Source: Candidatus Sericytochromatia bacterium
GTDB lineage: Bacteria; Cyanobacteriota; Sericytochromatia; JACMPN01
Assembly (NCBI GenBank): GCA_014377495.1
Contig: JACMPN010000080.1
Location: forward strand, 1 to 12,919
Length of the DNA stretch: 12,919 bases
Reading direction: 5' to 3'
The stretch's first letter is position 1. Each line of letters opens with the position of its first letter. The position numbers and the translations under genes are program-made. Positions 1 through 6,805 of this stretch are shown here, one piece after another. The notes beneath the pieces were generated by a model, which saw nothing but the letters and a program-made list of their open reading frames with translations, was not told the DNA's origin and made no database searches.

Positions 1-290
1 AAACCGGCGGTGGCGACCCGGGCATAAACCACGAGAAAGAGCAGGGCATACCCCATGATGTCGCGAAACTGCAGCTTGGCCAGCCCCAGCAGGGGAATCG
101 CCCAAAACGGCTGCACGATATCCGTCAACATGTCCCTCCAGGCACCGGCGAGCCCGGTCGATGGGACGATGGCGCCCATCTTCGGGGCCGCCTGCAGGAC
201 ATGGGGGGCCTCCATGGCCCATTTGGCGCCACCCGAAGGGATCAGGTGAGTCAAAATGCCCGAATACCAGGTGACGAACAGCGGAAACAT
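1..290 (-). CDS. AtoE-type short-chain fatty acid transporter, C-terminal piece only, runs off left edge
   Basis: The minus strand from the ATG at 290 is open to the window edge (about 97 residues). It matches the last fifth of the AtoE short-chain fatty acid transporter family (about 440 aa, inner-membrane carriers for butyrate/acetoacetate-like acids). The landmarks are a TFPVMTFF-like start (MFPLFVTWYSGI), IPSGGAKW for the family's VPSGGGHW, QPFWAIPLLGLA for QPFWALP, and RDIMGY followed by a hydrophobic segment. The first ~340 residues of the family are absent upstream: the frame stays open to 416 but encodes nothing AtoE-like, and a hairpin abuts the ATG. No Shine-Dalgarno is visible. This is therefore either a truncated remnant or an assembly join. 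The family assignment is strong, expression as a protein is doubtful, and the C-terminal end lies outside the window. Confidence 0.7.
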   Translation of the reverse strand, partial: MFPLFVTWYSGILTHLIPSGGAKWAMEAPHVLQAAPKMGAIVPSTGLAGAWRDMLTDIVQPFWAIPLLGLAKLQFRDIMGYALLFLVVYARVATAG

Positions 291-329
291 GGCGGGTGGC
301 TGGTGGCTCCGGCAAACCAGCCACCCGCC
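291..329 (-). terminator. Strong 14-bp hairpin between the TPR gene and the AtoE piece
   Basis: Perfect inverted repeat: arm 291-304 (ggcgggtggctggt) and arm 316-329 (accagccacccgcc) with an 11-nt loop. It lies 84 nt downstream of the TPR stop codon in the direction of transcription, so it is a candidate terminator. Only a short ATGTTT follows, so there is no real U tract. Its last base directly touches the ATG of the AtoE fragment. Confidence 0.5.
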
Positions 330-413
330 ACGTCCTGCGGACCGCTGCACGCGATGATGCCGCAAGACGTCTGCCGGCGATGCGCCCGGCCAACCCGGCG
401 ACCCGACGCCGAC

Positions 414-1586
414 TTACTCCATCAACCGGCGCGGGTTGCGCCTGGCTTTGCCGGTGGTCTTCTCGATCCGCTTTTTCAGGCGATCGATCTCCCGTTGCAG
501 GTGGCGACTGCCCGGTTGGTGGGCCTGGGCCTGGTAAAGCGCCATCAGGGCTTCGTCGAGCCTGCCCGTTTCCTCTTCGATGAGGGCCAGGTTCAGGTAC
601 ACACTGGCCACCGGAAAGGGTGACGAAGGCACCTCAGCCAGCCGGGTCAGGGCCTTCTGAATCCACATCCGGGCGGCATCGACCTGGTTCCGGCGCAGGC
701 AGATGTACGCCGCCGTATCGAAGAGGGTGGCCAGGAATTCCGGGCTCTGGGGATCATCGACGTCGGCGTAGGCGATTGCCTTCTGCACGTAAAGGAATGC
801 ATCGTCGAACTGACCGACCTCACAGAGCACAGAGGCGTAGTTCGACAGCAGGTAGACTTCCGTCGTGGGATCGTCACTGCAGGCCAGGGCTGACGCAAAG
901 GCCTTTTCGGCATAGCGGGGCCGGTCCCGGCGGATCAGGGCGATACCCAGGTCGGTCAACGGACCCGTCAAATCGTCCTGCTCGCCGGCCGCCGCCATGT
1001 GCGGCTGGGCCTCCAGGAGGACTTTCAGAGCCATGACCAGGTCGTCCGCCGCTCGACAGGTCCGGAAAAGGGCCTCGTAAGCGGCGATGACGACACCCTG
1101 GCTGTCTTCGGGGTGGATGGCCAGGGCCGTGCGGATCGCTGCCCGCAAAATGCGCTTGGAGGCAGGGAAGTTCTTGCGCTGCCGGAGGATCTCGCCCTTC
1201 AGGCACTGGATCTGGGCCCGGAGCAACCGATCCAACCGGCTGGCCGACTGGGGGATGCCGCTCAGCAGGGCCTCCGCCTCGTCGAGGAGTTTCCGGCGGG
1301 CATAGGCCTTGGCGACCCGCCATAGGATCCACGGCCGGTCTGCCGTCGTTTCGACCGTTTCCAGGGCCGTCTGCCAGGTCGTGATTGCCGCCTGGTAGCG
1401 ATGGCCTTCGAAATAACTGTCACCCAGCTCCACCAGCAGGCGGGCCCGGTCGGCCGGACTGTTCGGCAGATGTCGCAGCGCCTGTTTGAAAGCTCTGCCG
1501 GCTGCCCGGAAATCCCCTTCTTCCATCGCCTGCTGAGCTTGCTGCCGATAATAGGCGACAGGGTTGAAGACGAGATTTCCGTCCAC
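414..1586 (-). CDS. Cytoplasmic tetratricopeptide-repeat (TPR) protein
   Basis: A 390-residue protein of about nine helix-turn-helix TPR-like units. Examples are residues ~12-43 (QQAMEEGDFRAAGRAFKQAL), then units containing LGDSYFEGHRYQAAITTWQTAL, NYASVLCEVGQFDDAFLYVQKAI and LNLALIEEETGRLDEALMALYQA. The W/L-G-Y-A-F-A-P spacing of TPRs is clear. The C-terminus is a short, basic, probably coiled-coil tail (REIDRLKKRIEKTTGKARRNPRR). There is no signal peptide or membrane segment, so it should be a cytoplasmic protein-protein interaction scaffold; its partner cannot be read from sequence. The start is GTG at 1586, chosen because GAGGAGG sits 4 nt upstream. It is transcribed divergently from the PBP4 gene. 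The fold is certain, the role unknown. Confidence 0.88.
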   Translation of the reverse strand: MDGNLVFNPVAYYRQQAQQAMEEGDFRAAGRAFKQALRHLPNSPADRARLLVELGDSYFEGHRYQAAITTWQTALETVETTADRPWILWRVAKAYARRKLLDEAEALLSGIPQSASRLDRLLRAQIQCLKGEILRQRKNFPASKRILRAAIRTALAIHPEDSQGVVIAAYEALFRTCRAADDLVMALKVLLEAQPHMAAAGEQDDLTGPLTDLGIALIRRDRPRYAEKAFASALACSDDPTTEVYLLSNYASVLCEVGQFDDAFLYVQKAIAYADVDDPQSPEFLATLFDTAAYICLRRNQVDAARMWIQKALTRLAEVPSSPFPVASVYLNLALIEEETGRLDEALMALYQAQAHQPGSRHLQREIDRLKKRIEKTTGKARRNPRRLME

Positions 1587-1594
1587 CGTGCCTC

Positions 1595-1648
1595 CTCGTG
1601 CTGCGATGCTGGCTGCCGTTGCGATGTTGACTGTTGTTGCGATGCTGA
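1595..1648. repeat. Three imperfect 18-bp tandem repeats in the TPR gene leader
   Basis: Units 1595-1612, 1613-1630 and 1631-1648 share the pattern ctg(n)tg(c/t)tgcgatg(c/t)tga. They cover the ribosome-binding site and the 5' leader of the TPR gene. Another minus-strand frame reads through them as a QSASQQQSTSQRQPASQ-like peptide, but no initiation signal supports translation of it. Confidence 0.6.
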
Positions 1649-1779
1649 CTGATTGTCAGGTGGCGACCCTTGGGCAGGAGCAGTATAGGTCGTGACGCCC
1701 GCTTCGGTCTGTAGCACCGCGCACCAAACGGGCGATGTTTGGCGTCGCCGGCCATTTCAGGCTGTGGCAAGCTGTAACC

Positions 1780-3237
1780 ATGACCAAACGCCATTTCCCC
1801 TACGTGGGTGCGGGACTCGCCCTCTGTCTTCTTTTCGGCACCCAGGGCTGCAGCCTGCTGCGTCAGATCGCTCCCAATGCCGAAGAGCGGCTCGCCGACA
1901 CATTGACCCAAAAACTGGGCGATCCCCGGCTGACAGGCTGCCATGTCGGCCTGTCCGTTTATTCGCTGGATCGGCAGGCCTGGCTGTTCGGACAGGACGC
2001 CGACCGCCGGTTCGTCCCGGCCAGCAACGTCAAGCTGGTGACCAGCGCACTGGCCCTGACGGCCCTGGGGCCGGGATACCGGGCCACGACCGAGGTCCGT
2101 CTGGCCGGCCGCCGCCAGCAGGGTGTCTGGCAGGGCACGCTCGGCCTGGTCGGAGGCGGCGATCCATTGCTGAGTTCGGCAGACATCGATGCCCTGGTGC
2201 AGGGCCTGCTGGCGAACGGCTTGCAGCGTTTCACAGGGAGGGTCATGGCCGACGACAGCCGGTTCGATCCCATCCGGAAGGGCCCCGGCTGGATGTGGGA
2301 CGATGCCGGGACCGACGACGGCCCGCCCATCTCGCCAATCATCCTCGATCTGGCCCATTTAGACCTGCTGATCCAGCCCGGCGCTTTGGGCCGTCCCGTG
2401 AGCGTCAGGCCGGATCCCTTCACGGGCTACGGCACCATCAACAACCAGGCCCGGACGGCGACGGGTGGCGAGATCGTGGCCGCTGAATGCCGACCGGTCG
2501 GCGGCAAAGACGTCTTCCATGTCCATGGGGTGTTGCCCCCCGGCTGCGCACCCGTCCGGGCGACCGTGACGGTGACCGACCCGGCCCTCTATGCCGCCAC
2601 CCGGTTCGCCGAGGCGATCGGACGGGCCGGTGTCGGCGCCCAGATCACCGTCGGGGGCAGCGGCACCGTCGCTGGCGGCAGCCTCGTCGCCAGCCACACT
2701 TCGGCGCCCGTGCCCGACATGGTCCGGGCCCTGCAGAAAGACTCCGTCAACCTGATCGGTGAGGTGCTCCTCAAACAGGTCGGCGCAGTCAAGGGCGGCC
2801 TACCGGGCTCGTCCGCCAAGGGCATCGCCGCGGCCCAACGCCTGCTGACGACCGTGGGCTGGCAGCCGGAAACCTACCGGCTCGTCGACGGCTCCGGTCT
2901 GTCCCGCTACAACCTCGTCTCTCCCCGACAACTGGTGCAGCTGCTGGCCTACATGGAAACGCAGCCCGACGTGGCTGCCGCCTATCGTCTGGCCCTGCCG
3001 ATCGCCGGGGTCGACGGGACGTTGGCCACGCGCTTCCGGGGGTTGCGGGACAGCCGCAGGATCACCGCCAAGACAGGGACAATGAGTGGGATCAGTGCCT
3101 TGAGCGGCTATCTCGAAACGGCCGACCACGAGCGCTTGGCCTTCAGCCTCCTGGTCAACGGCTTCATCGGCTCGGCGGCGCCGATCCGGGCCACACAGGA
3201 CGACCTCATTTCGGCACTGGCTGAGTGGCAACGGTGA
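1780..3237 (+). CDS. dacB: D-alanyl-D-alanine carboxypeptidase/endopeptidase, class C PBP4 type (peptidase S13)
   Basis: A 485-residue serine peptidase that trims or cleaves peptidoglycan peptides in the periplasm. All three penicillin-binding motifs are present: SxxK at S82-N-V-K85 (PASNVKLV), SxN at S322-V-N324 (KDSVNLIGE), and KTG at K431-T-G433 (TAKTGTMSG). The long insert between SxxK and SxN is typical of the S13 family (E. coli PBP4 is 477 aa). The N-terminus (KRH, then a hydrophobic stretch to TQGC24) is a signal peptide and possibly a lipoprotein signal, although Thr at -3 and Gln at -2 are atypical. An in-frame ATG at 1735 exists; 1780 is preferred because it places the charged region directly before the hydrophobic core. 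Neither start has a good Shine-Dalgarno. The 3' end overlaps the convergent neighbour by 32 nt. Confidence 0.93.
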   Translation: MTKRHFPYVGAGLALCLLFGTQGCSLLRQIAPNAEERLADTLTQKLGDPRLTGCHVGLSVYSLDRQAWLFGQDADRRFVPASNVKLVTSALALTALGPGYRATTEVRLAGRRQQGVWQGTLGLVGGGDPLLSSADIDALVQGLLANGLQRFTGRVMADDSRFDPIRKGPGWMWDDAGTDDGPPISPIILDLAHLDLLIQPGALGRPVSVRPDPFTGYGTINNQARTATGGEIVAAECRPVGGKDVFHVHGVLPPGCAPVRATVTVTDPALYAATRFAEAIGRAGVGAQITVGGSGTVAGGSLVASHTSAPVPDMVRALQKDSVNLIGEVLLKQVGAVKGGLPGSSAKGIAAAQRLLTTVGWQPETYRLVDGSGLSRYNLVSPRQLVQLLAYMETQPDVAAAYRLALPIAGVDGTLATRFRGLRDSRRITAKTGTMSGISALSGYLETADHERLAFSLLVNGFIGSAAPIRATQDDLISALAEWQR

Positions 3238-3976
3238 TCGCTGCCTGACCGACGGCTGCCCGTAGCCAGTCGCTGTAGTAGGAATCGCTGAGGATGCCTT
3301 CACCGTCCAGCGCATAGCGGAAGCCGTGCAGGTGGGTACGCAGGTCCATGCTGATCGGTCCCGGCTGGGTCGTGTAGGTGACGATGAGGGGCCGTCCCAT
3401 GGCGGCGGCTCTGGTCGCCACGTCACTCGCCGTGGCCTCGCCTTGCCAGACAATGCCCGTGGTGACCCGAAAGTCGACGGCATGGCCGACTTTGATGGCC
3501 AGTGCATCGACCGTGGCCTGGGCAGCCTTGGGATCCGCACCGGGTGGCAGGTCCATCAGGACGAACAGCCCCTCCTGGCTCCGACGCTGGCTCAGCCGCA
3601 GGGCCCGGGCAGCAATACCGGTTGCCATCAGGTCATCGGCCCCGGGGGGCGCCACGACGGTGCTGGCTGCCCGAGTCGCGATGGCGGTCCGCAAAGCAGC
3701 GACCAGCGGATCGGCCTCGCTGACAACCAGAGGTACGACGATCAGGCGCTGCTGTCGCACCAGCCAGGGCTTCAGGGCGACGGCGGCGCTTTGTTTTGCC
3801 ACATCCACGACCGTGATCTCCCGGTCCGGTGCCGCCAGAGCGGGAGAGAGGATCGTCGACCAGTGCGGGTTCACCCCGCGGCCGACCAGCAATACCGCCT
3901 CCCGGCTTGGTGTCCCGCTGCAGCCCAAGCCCACGAGCAACACCCCCAAACCGACCAGCCGCCGAATATTCGACAC
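3206..3976 (-). CDS. Putative lipoprotein with duplicated CbiX-type chelatase fold lacking catalytic His
   Basis: A 256-residue protein starting at GTG 3976 (AGGA 7 nt upstream), which gives a signal peptide VSNIRRLVGLGVLLVGLGC19; the -3 residue of the lipobox is Gly, which is atypical. The mature part resembles sirohydrochlorin/cobalt chelatase CbiX arranged as two domains. The first reads AVLLVGRGVNPHW, then RLIVVPLVVSEADPLV, then STVVAPPGADDLMATGIAARAL; the second begins GLFVLMDLPPGADP and continues to RPLIVTYTTQPGPISMDL. In CbiX the first strand ends in HGS with a metal-binding His; here Arg (GRG) and Asp (MDLPPG) take that place. If the fold is right, it is probably not an active chelatase. 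It could be a ligand- or metal-binding envelope protein. The fold rests on motif pattern only. Confidence 0.55.
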   Translation of the reverse strand: MSNIRRLVGLGVLLVGLGCSGTPSREAVLLVGRGVNPHWSTILSPALAAPDREITVVDVAKQSAAVALKPWLVRQQRLIVVPLVVSEADPLVAALRTAIATRAASTVVAPPGADDLMATGIAARALRLSQRRSQEGLFVLMDLPPGADPKAAQATVDALAIKVGHAVDFRVTTGIVWQGEATASDVATRAAAMGRPLIVTYTTQPGPISMDLRTHLHGFRYALDGEGILSDSYYSDWLRAAVGQAAITVATQPVPK

Positions 3977-4175
3977 CTGCCTGTCCTTTCCCCGCGCCAA
4001 CAGACGACGCCGGATTGCCCTCCCACCGTAGGGTCGGTCGCTCTGACCGGGTCTGGCCAGCACGACCGAAATACGGAACTTAGCTGGACCTTAACTGACC
4101 CATAAGCAAGGTGTTAATTGATAGCCCGATAACAGCAGTGGATGTCAGGTCCATCAGGGTTGGAGGGAGAGCACA

Positions 4176-5210
4176 ATGAGCAATGCCATCAGCAAACGGT
4201 TGGCTTTCGGTGTCCTGTGCAGCGTCGTCGCCGCCTGTGGCAAAGCCCCCATGCCGTTGACCCAACCCATGGCGCCCTATCCGACGGCCCCCATCGCCTC
4301 CACGGTGAAGCCGGCCGCCGCCACGACCACTGCCAAGAAGCCCGCTGCCAAGCCGGCGACCACCGGCAAGACCACCACCACCGGTAAGACGACGACAACC
4401 GCCAAACCGGCGACGGCGAAGCCCGCGGCAAAACCGGCCGGCGTGTCATCGCCTGAAGCCGTGGCCGAGCTCCGGGCTGCCGTGCAGGCGCTGGCGGACC
4501 AGACGGAAAACTTCGTCTCCCGCGTCTCCAGCTGGAACATCGGCAAGGGCACCAGACAGTCCTGCACCGTGAACTACTCCTGGTCCAAGCCGGGCCTGAC
4601 GGCCATCGACATCCTGGCCAGCTCCACCGAATCGACGGTTGGCGTCAAGGTCGTCTGGTCCGGTGGCCAGAACGCCAAGGTACGGGCCAAGGTCCTGGGC
4701 ATCCCCGTCAAGGTGGACCTGCCGATCGCAGACGAACGCCTGGCCAACCTGCGTGGCTACACCTTCGCCGACACGAGCATTGCCACCTGGCAGCGGAACA
4801 TCCTCGATCCGGACAGTCAGATCGTCATTCGTGGCAAACAAATTCTGCCGAACGGCAAAGAAGCCATCGTTTTCGACTGTCTCTCCCCCCACATGCTGCC
4901 CGGTATCACCAAGGAGATCTACGGTCTGGACCTTCAGACAAAAGCCCCGTTGCTGCAGCAAATGTATGAAGGCGAAACCTGTGTTTACGAGGTCCAGGTG
5001 AAGGACGTGCAGTTTAACGTCACTCTCGCACCCGAAACCTTCCAACTTAAAGTTCCAGCGACCAACGCCAGCCTATCCGCTCGGATAGGCCGGCGATGGC
5101 GCGTTGTGGCCTCTTTGGTCCGGCGGCGCCGGGGGGAGTACGCTGGGCCGAAAGCGCACTGGCGCTTGGCTGTGAGCTTTATTTCCGAAGAATGCCCTGT
5201 AGGCGGTTGA
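4176..5210 (+). CDS. LolA/LppX-like lipoprotein with Lys/Thr/Ala-rich linker
   Basis: A 344-residue ORF with a good Shine-Dalgarno (ggagggag, 4162-4169). The lipoprotein signal ends in VAAC21. Residues ~45-90 are a low-complexity linker (KPAAKPATTGKTTTT type). A globular domain follows from ~90 to 292, with traits of the LolA/LppX lipid-binding half-barrel: a leading helix (ALADQTENFVSRVSSW), then VNYSWSKPGLTAIDIL, GVKVVWSGG, LRGYTFADTS and a final strand ending in PETFQL291, as in LolA-type proteins. Anchored LolA-fold proteins usually carry lipids or hydrophobic ligands across the periplasm; the ligand here is unknown. The last ~52 codons (5052-5207) are Arg-rich, contain a hairpin, and stop inside the tRNA promoter, so the native protein may have ended near residue 292. 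Confidence 0.75.
   Translation: MSNAISKRLAFGVLCSVVAACGKAPMPLTQPMAPYPTAPIASTVKPAAATTTAKKPAAKPATTGKTTTTGKTTTTAKPATAKPAAKPAGVSSPEAVAELRAAVQALADQTENFVSRVSSWNIGKGTRQSCTVNYSWSKPGLTAIDILASSTESTVGVKVVWSGGQNAKVRAKVLGIPVKVDLPIADERLANLRGYTFADTSIATWQRNILDPDSQIVIRGKQILPNGKEAIVFDCLSPHMLPGITKEIYGLDLQTKAPLLQQMYEGETCVYEVQVKDVQFNVTLAPETFQLKVPATNASLSARIGRRWRVVASLVRRRRGEYAGPKAHWRLAVSFISEECPVGG
5071..5090 (+). terminator. 8-bp hairpin inside the 3' tail of the LolA-like ORF
   Basis: Arms gcctatcc (5071-5078) and ggataggc (5083-5090) enclose the loop gctc. It falls just after the last codons that look like the protein domain, where a terminator would be expected. No U tract follows. It may mark the ancestral end of the gene. 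Confidence 0.35.
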
Positions 5211-5236
5211 CACTCTACGCAGTAACGACATAGACT
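5207..5236 (+). promoter_or_regulatory. Sigma-70-type promoter of the tRNA-Pro gene
   Basis: A perfect -35 box TTGACA (5207-5212), an 18-nt spacer and a -10 box TAGACT (5231-5236, 4 of 6 consensus bases) precede the tRNA by 13 nt. Transcription should start around 5243. The TGA within TTGACA is also the stop codon of the preceding LolA-like ORF. Confidence 0.65.
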
Positions 5237-5249
5237 GCGTTCATCGCTT

Positions 5250-5326
5250 CGGGGCGTGGCTCAGCTTGGTAGAGCGGCCGTTTCGGGTGCGGCAGGTCGT
5301 AGGTTCAAATCCTATCGCCCCGACCA
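5250..5326 (+). tRNA. tRNA-Pro, anticodon CGG
   Basis: A complete 77-nt cloverleaf with encoded CCA (5324-5326). The acceptor arms CGGGGCG/CGCCCCG give the C1-G72 pair typical of bacterial tRNA-Pro. The D arm is GCTC/GAGC and the T arm GTAGG-TTCAAAT-CCTAT. The anticodon stem GCCGT/GCGGC holds the loop TTCGGGT, with anticodon CGG at 5284-5286, reading CCG codons. The neighbouring genes are rich in proline, and CCG codons are frequent in them. Confidence 0.97.
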
Positions 5327-5372
5327 TTTTTAGACCGGTTTCGCTGCTTTTGTGGTGAAACCGGTCTAAAAA
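5327..5372. repeat. Perfect 16-bp inverted repeat directly after the tRNA CCA end
   Basis: Arm 5327-5342 (tttttagaccggtttc) and arm 5357-5372 (gaaaccggtctaaaaa) pair perfectly around a 14-nt loop. The T run is on the 5' side and the A run on the 3' side, on both strands, which is the reverse of a classical bidirectional terminator (A-run, stem, T-run). It can end or process the tRNA transcript as a stem, or be the footprint of an integration site or small element at the tRNA 3' end. No integrase gene is nearby. Confidence 0.6.
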
Positions 5373-5628
5373 CCGTTTGGGGGCCCCCCAACCTGCCAAG
5401 CTGCGCCTGGGTCGTCCCCACCGGAGACGCCCGAGCCATCGTCGGTCCACCCTGCGGGCGAGTGGACGGCCCGCTGCCCCGGTCTGAGTACCTAATCGTC
5501 CCCTCACAGACTGTCTGGGGGCATCAGGATGATCGCAGCGTCGTCCGATGGACCCTGGCGCTCTTGCCGGTCGCGATCCGCTTTGTGGAAATGGCCGGGT
5601 TGGGCGCCGGCAACCCGCACAGGCACAC
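5373..5628. other. Intergenic region with no supported gene
   Basis: No coding region is supported here on either strand. Apart from a GGGGGCCCCCC palindrome near 5379-5389, I see no clear structure. A long minus-strand frame covering it reads through the tRNA in antisense and is rejected. Confidence 0.6.
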
Positions 5629-5658
5629 AAAAAAGACCCGCCGGATCCCGGCGGGTCT
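5629..5658 (-). terminator. Classical Rho-independent terminator of the EF-hand gene
   Basis: On the minus strand an 11-bp stem (agacccgccgg at 5634-5644 paired with ccggcgggtct at 5648-5658), with a 3-nt loop, is followed by a run of six T (5634-5629). It lies about 27 nt past the EF-hand gene stop at 5685. It is the only textbook U-tailed terminator in the window. Confidence 0.9.
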
Positions 5659-5684
5659 GATCGTGGTGGTGCGCTGTTAGCGGC

Positions 5685-6626
5685 TTAGTCCTGAGCGATG
5701 GTGATCTTGGGGCCGTTGGCGTTCTGATGCAGTTCGGCCAAGGTGAAGCCACGGTTGTTGGCATTGCTCCGGGTGCGGATCGATTGACCGATGACCAGGT
5801 CACCGGATGCCAGGCGGCGTGACAGCTCGCTGGTGGAGATACCGCCCCGGGTGTAGCCGGACCAAGAGTCGTAGTTCTCGAAGAAGTCGCCGGCGACGGA
5901 CATGTCGACGTAACCATCACGGTAACCGTCGGATGAATCGAGGCGGCTGGCAACGTCATCGGCCACTTCTTTGGCGTCATAGTAACGGCCATAACTGTTG
6001 TCAGCGTTCTTCAGGGACAGTGCGACCCGGTCGTAGCGCAGACCGTCCTTCATCTCCGCTTTGGAGACGTAACCGTCGTAGTTGTTGTCCAAAACCCGGG
6101 AAGCGGCGTCGGTGGCCCGGATGCCAGAGGCGCCGACCGAGGCATACATGGCGTTGACCGAGGCGTTGATGACGTCGTCCCGCACGGTACCGATCTGGAA
6201 CGTGATCCGCGGCTGGTTGTAGTAATTGTTGTTCTGGTAGGTGGGGTTGCTCGGCCTGTTCTGGTAGGTGGAATTGCTGGGGTAGTTCTGGTAAGTCGAG
6301 TTGTTGCTGGGTTTGCTGGCCGGTTTGTTCTGGTAGGTCTGGTTGCTGGGCTTGTTCTGATACACAGGATCGTTCTGGTACTGGTTGTGGCTGCTCTGGC
6401 TGGGCTTGTTCTGGTACACAGGATCCCGCTGGGAGTTGCTGCTCTGGTTCGGCTTGTTCTGGTAGGTCTGGCTGCTGGAGTAGGAGTCCTGCTTATACGA
6501 CGAGGAAGACTGCTGCCTGCCGGAAGCCTGGGAGTTGCCGCCACCCTGTGACTTTTGACCGGGGGAAGGCTGAGAACCACGGGTAACCGGCTGTTGCTGC
6601 TGTTGACGATCCTGCGAAACGAACAT
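5685..6626 (-). CDS. EF-hand calcium-binding protein with N-terminal Tyr-Gln-Asn repeat region
   Basis: A 313-residue protein. The start at ATG 6626 (MFVSQDRQ) is set by GAAGGAGG 8 nt upstream; an in-frame extension to 6731 has no ribosome-binding site. Residues 1-53 are Gln/Ser/Gly-rich. Residues 54-134 hold about seven copies of (T/V)YQN(K/R/Y)P separated by Ser/Asn/Gln spacers. From ~141 a folded domain contains one canonical EF-hand loop, D180-N-N-Y-D-G-Y-V-S-K-A-E191, and degenerate ones: DGYRDGYVDMSV (233-244), a GGISTSEL segment near 265 and an NANNRGFTLAEL segment near the C-terminus. It should bind at least one Ca2+. No signal peptide is visible, which is odd among lipoprotein neighbours: the protein is either cytosolic or exported by another route. 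It forms a single-gene unit with its own terminator. Confidence 0.85.
   Translation of the reverse strand: MFVSQDRQQQQQPVTRGSQPSPGQKSQGGGNSQASGRQQSSSSYKQDSYSSSQTYQNKPNQSSNSQRDPVYQNKPSQSSHNQYQNDPVYQNKPSNQTYQNKPASKPSNNSTYQNYPSNSTYQNRPSNPTYQNNNYYNQPRITFQIGTVRDDVINASVNAMYASVGASGIRATDAASRVLDNNYDGYVSKAEMKDGLRYDRVALSLKNADNSYGRYYDAKEVADDVASRLDSSDGYRDGYVDMSVAGDFFENYDSWSGYTRGGISTSELSRRLASGDLVIGQSIRTRSNANNRGFTLAELHQNANGPKITIAQD
6225..6467 (-). repeat. YQN-motif coding repeat in the EF-hand gene
   Basis: At DNA level this is a series of units reading ggcttgttctggtaggt or ggcttgttctggtacac on the plus strand, spaced 15-50 bp apart. They encode (T/V)YQNKP. Variation between copies is mostly at the third codon position and in the spacers, suggesting protein-level selection. 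Confidence 0.75.
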
Positions 6627-6761
6627 CGAAAGGGCCTCCTTCAAAGGGGCGGTCGTGCCGGTTGGGACAGCGATTGGCAAGCCGACCTTCCTGGCCCCAG
6701 CACCAGCGGCATGACTGGGAACCATGGTCAAAAATCGGGGACCGGCAACCTGAACCGGCGG

Positions 6762-6792
6762 GGACGGGTCCCTACGTCGTGGGAACCCGTCC
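6762..6792 (-). terminator. Hairpin downstream of the helical lipoprotein gene
   Basis: Arms ggacgggtccc (6762-6772) and gggaacccgtcc (6781-6792) pair with a single bulged base around an 8-nt loop. It lies 14 nt after the stop at 6806 in the direction of transcription. No U tract follows directly. Confidence 0.45.
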
Positions 6793-6805
6793 GGTGCTCA
6801 CTGAG

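Noticed and set aside
1420..2358. 312-codon minus-strand frame opposite the start of dacB
   Set aside because: It lies antisense to the well-supported PBP4 gene and then overlaps the TPR gene in another frame. Its composition is a GC-rich shadow without any domain.
4350..4440. Accaccgg-type repeats considered as a CRISPR or regulatory array
   Set aside because: They are codon repeats for the Thr/Lys/Ala linker of the lipoprotein, without spacers of constant length.
5241..5630. 129-codon minus-strand frame ending in GAIGFEPTTCRTRNGRSTKLSHAPKR
   Set aside because: The C-terminal part is the antisense translation of the tRNA-Pro gene, a known false-protein pattern (GFEPTT...TKLSHAP). The rest covers the inverted repeat and has no ribosome-binding site.
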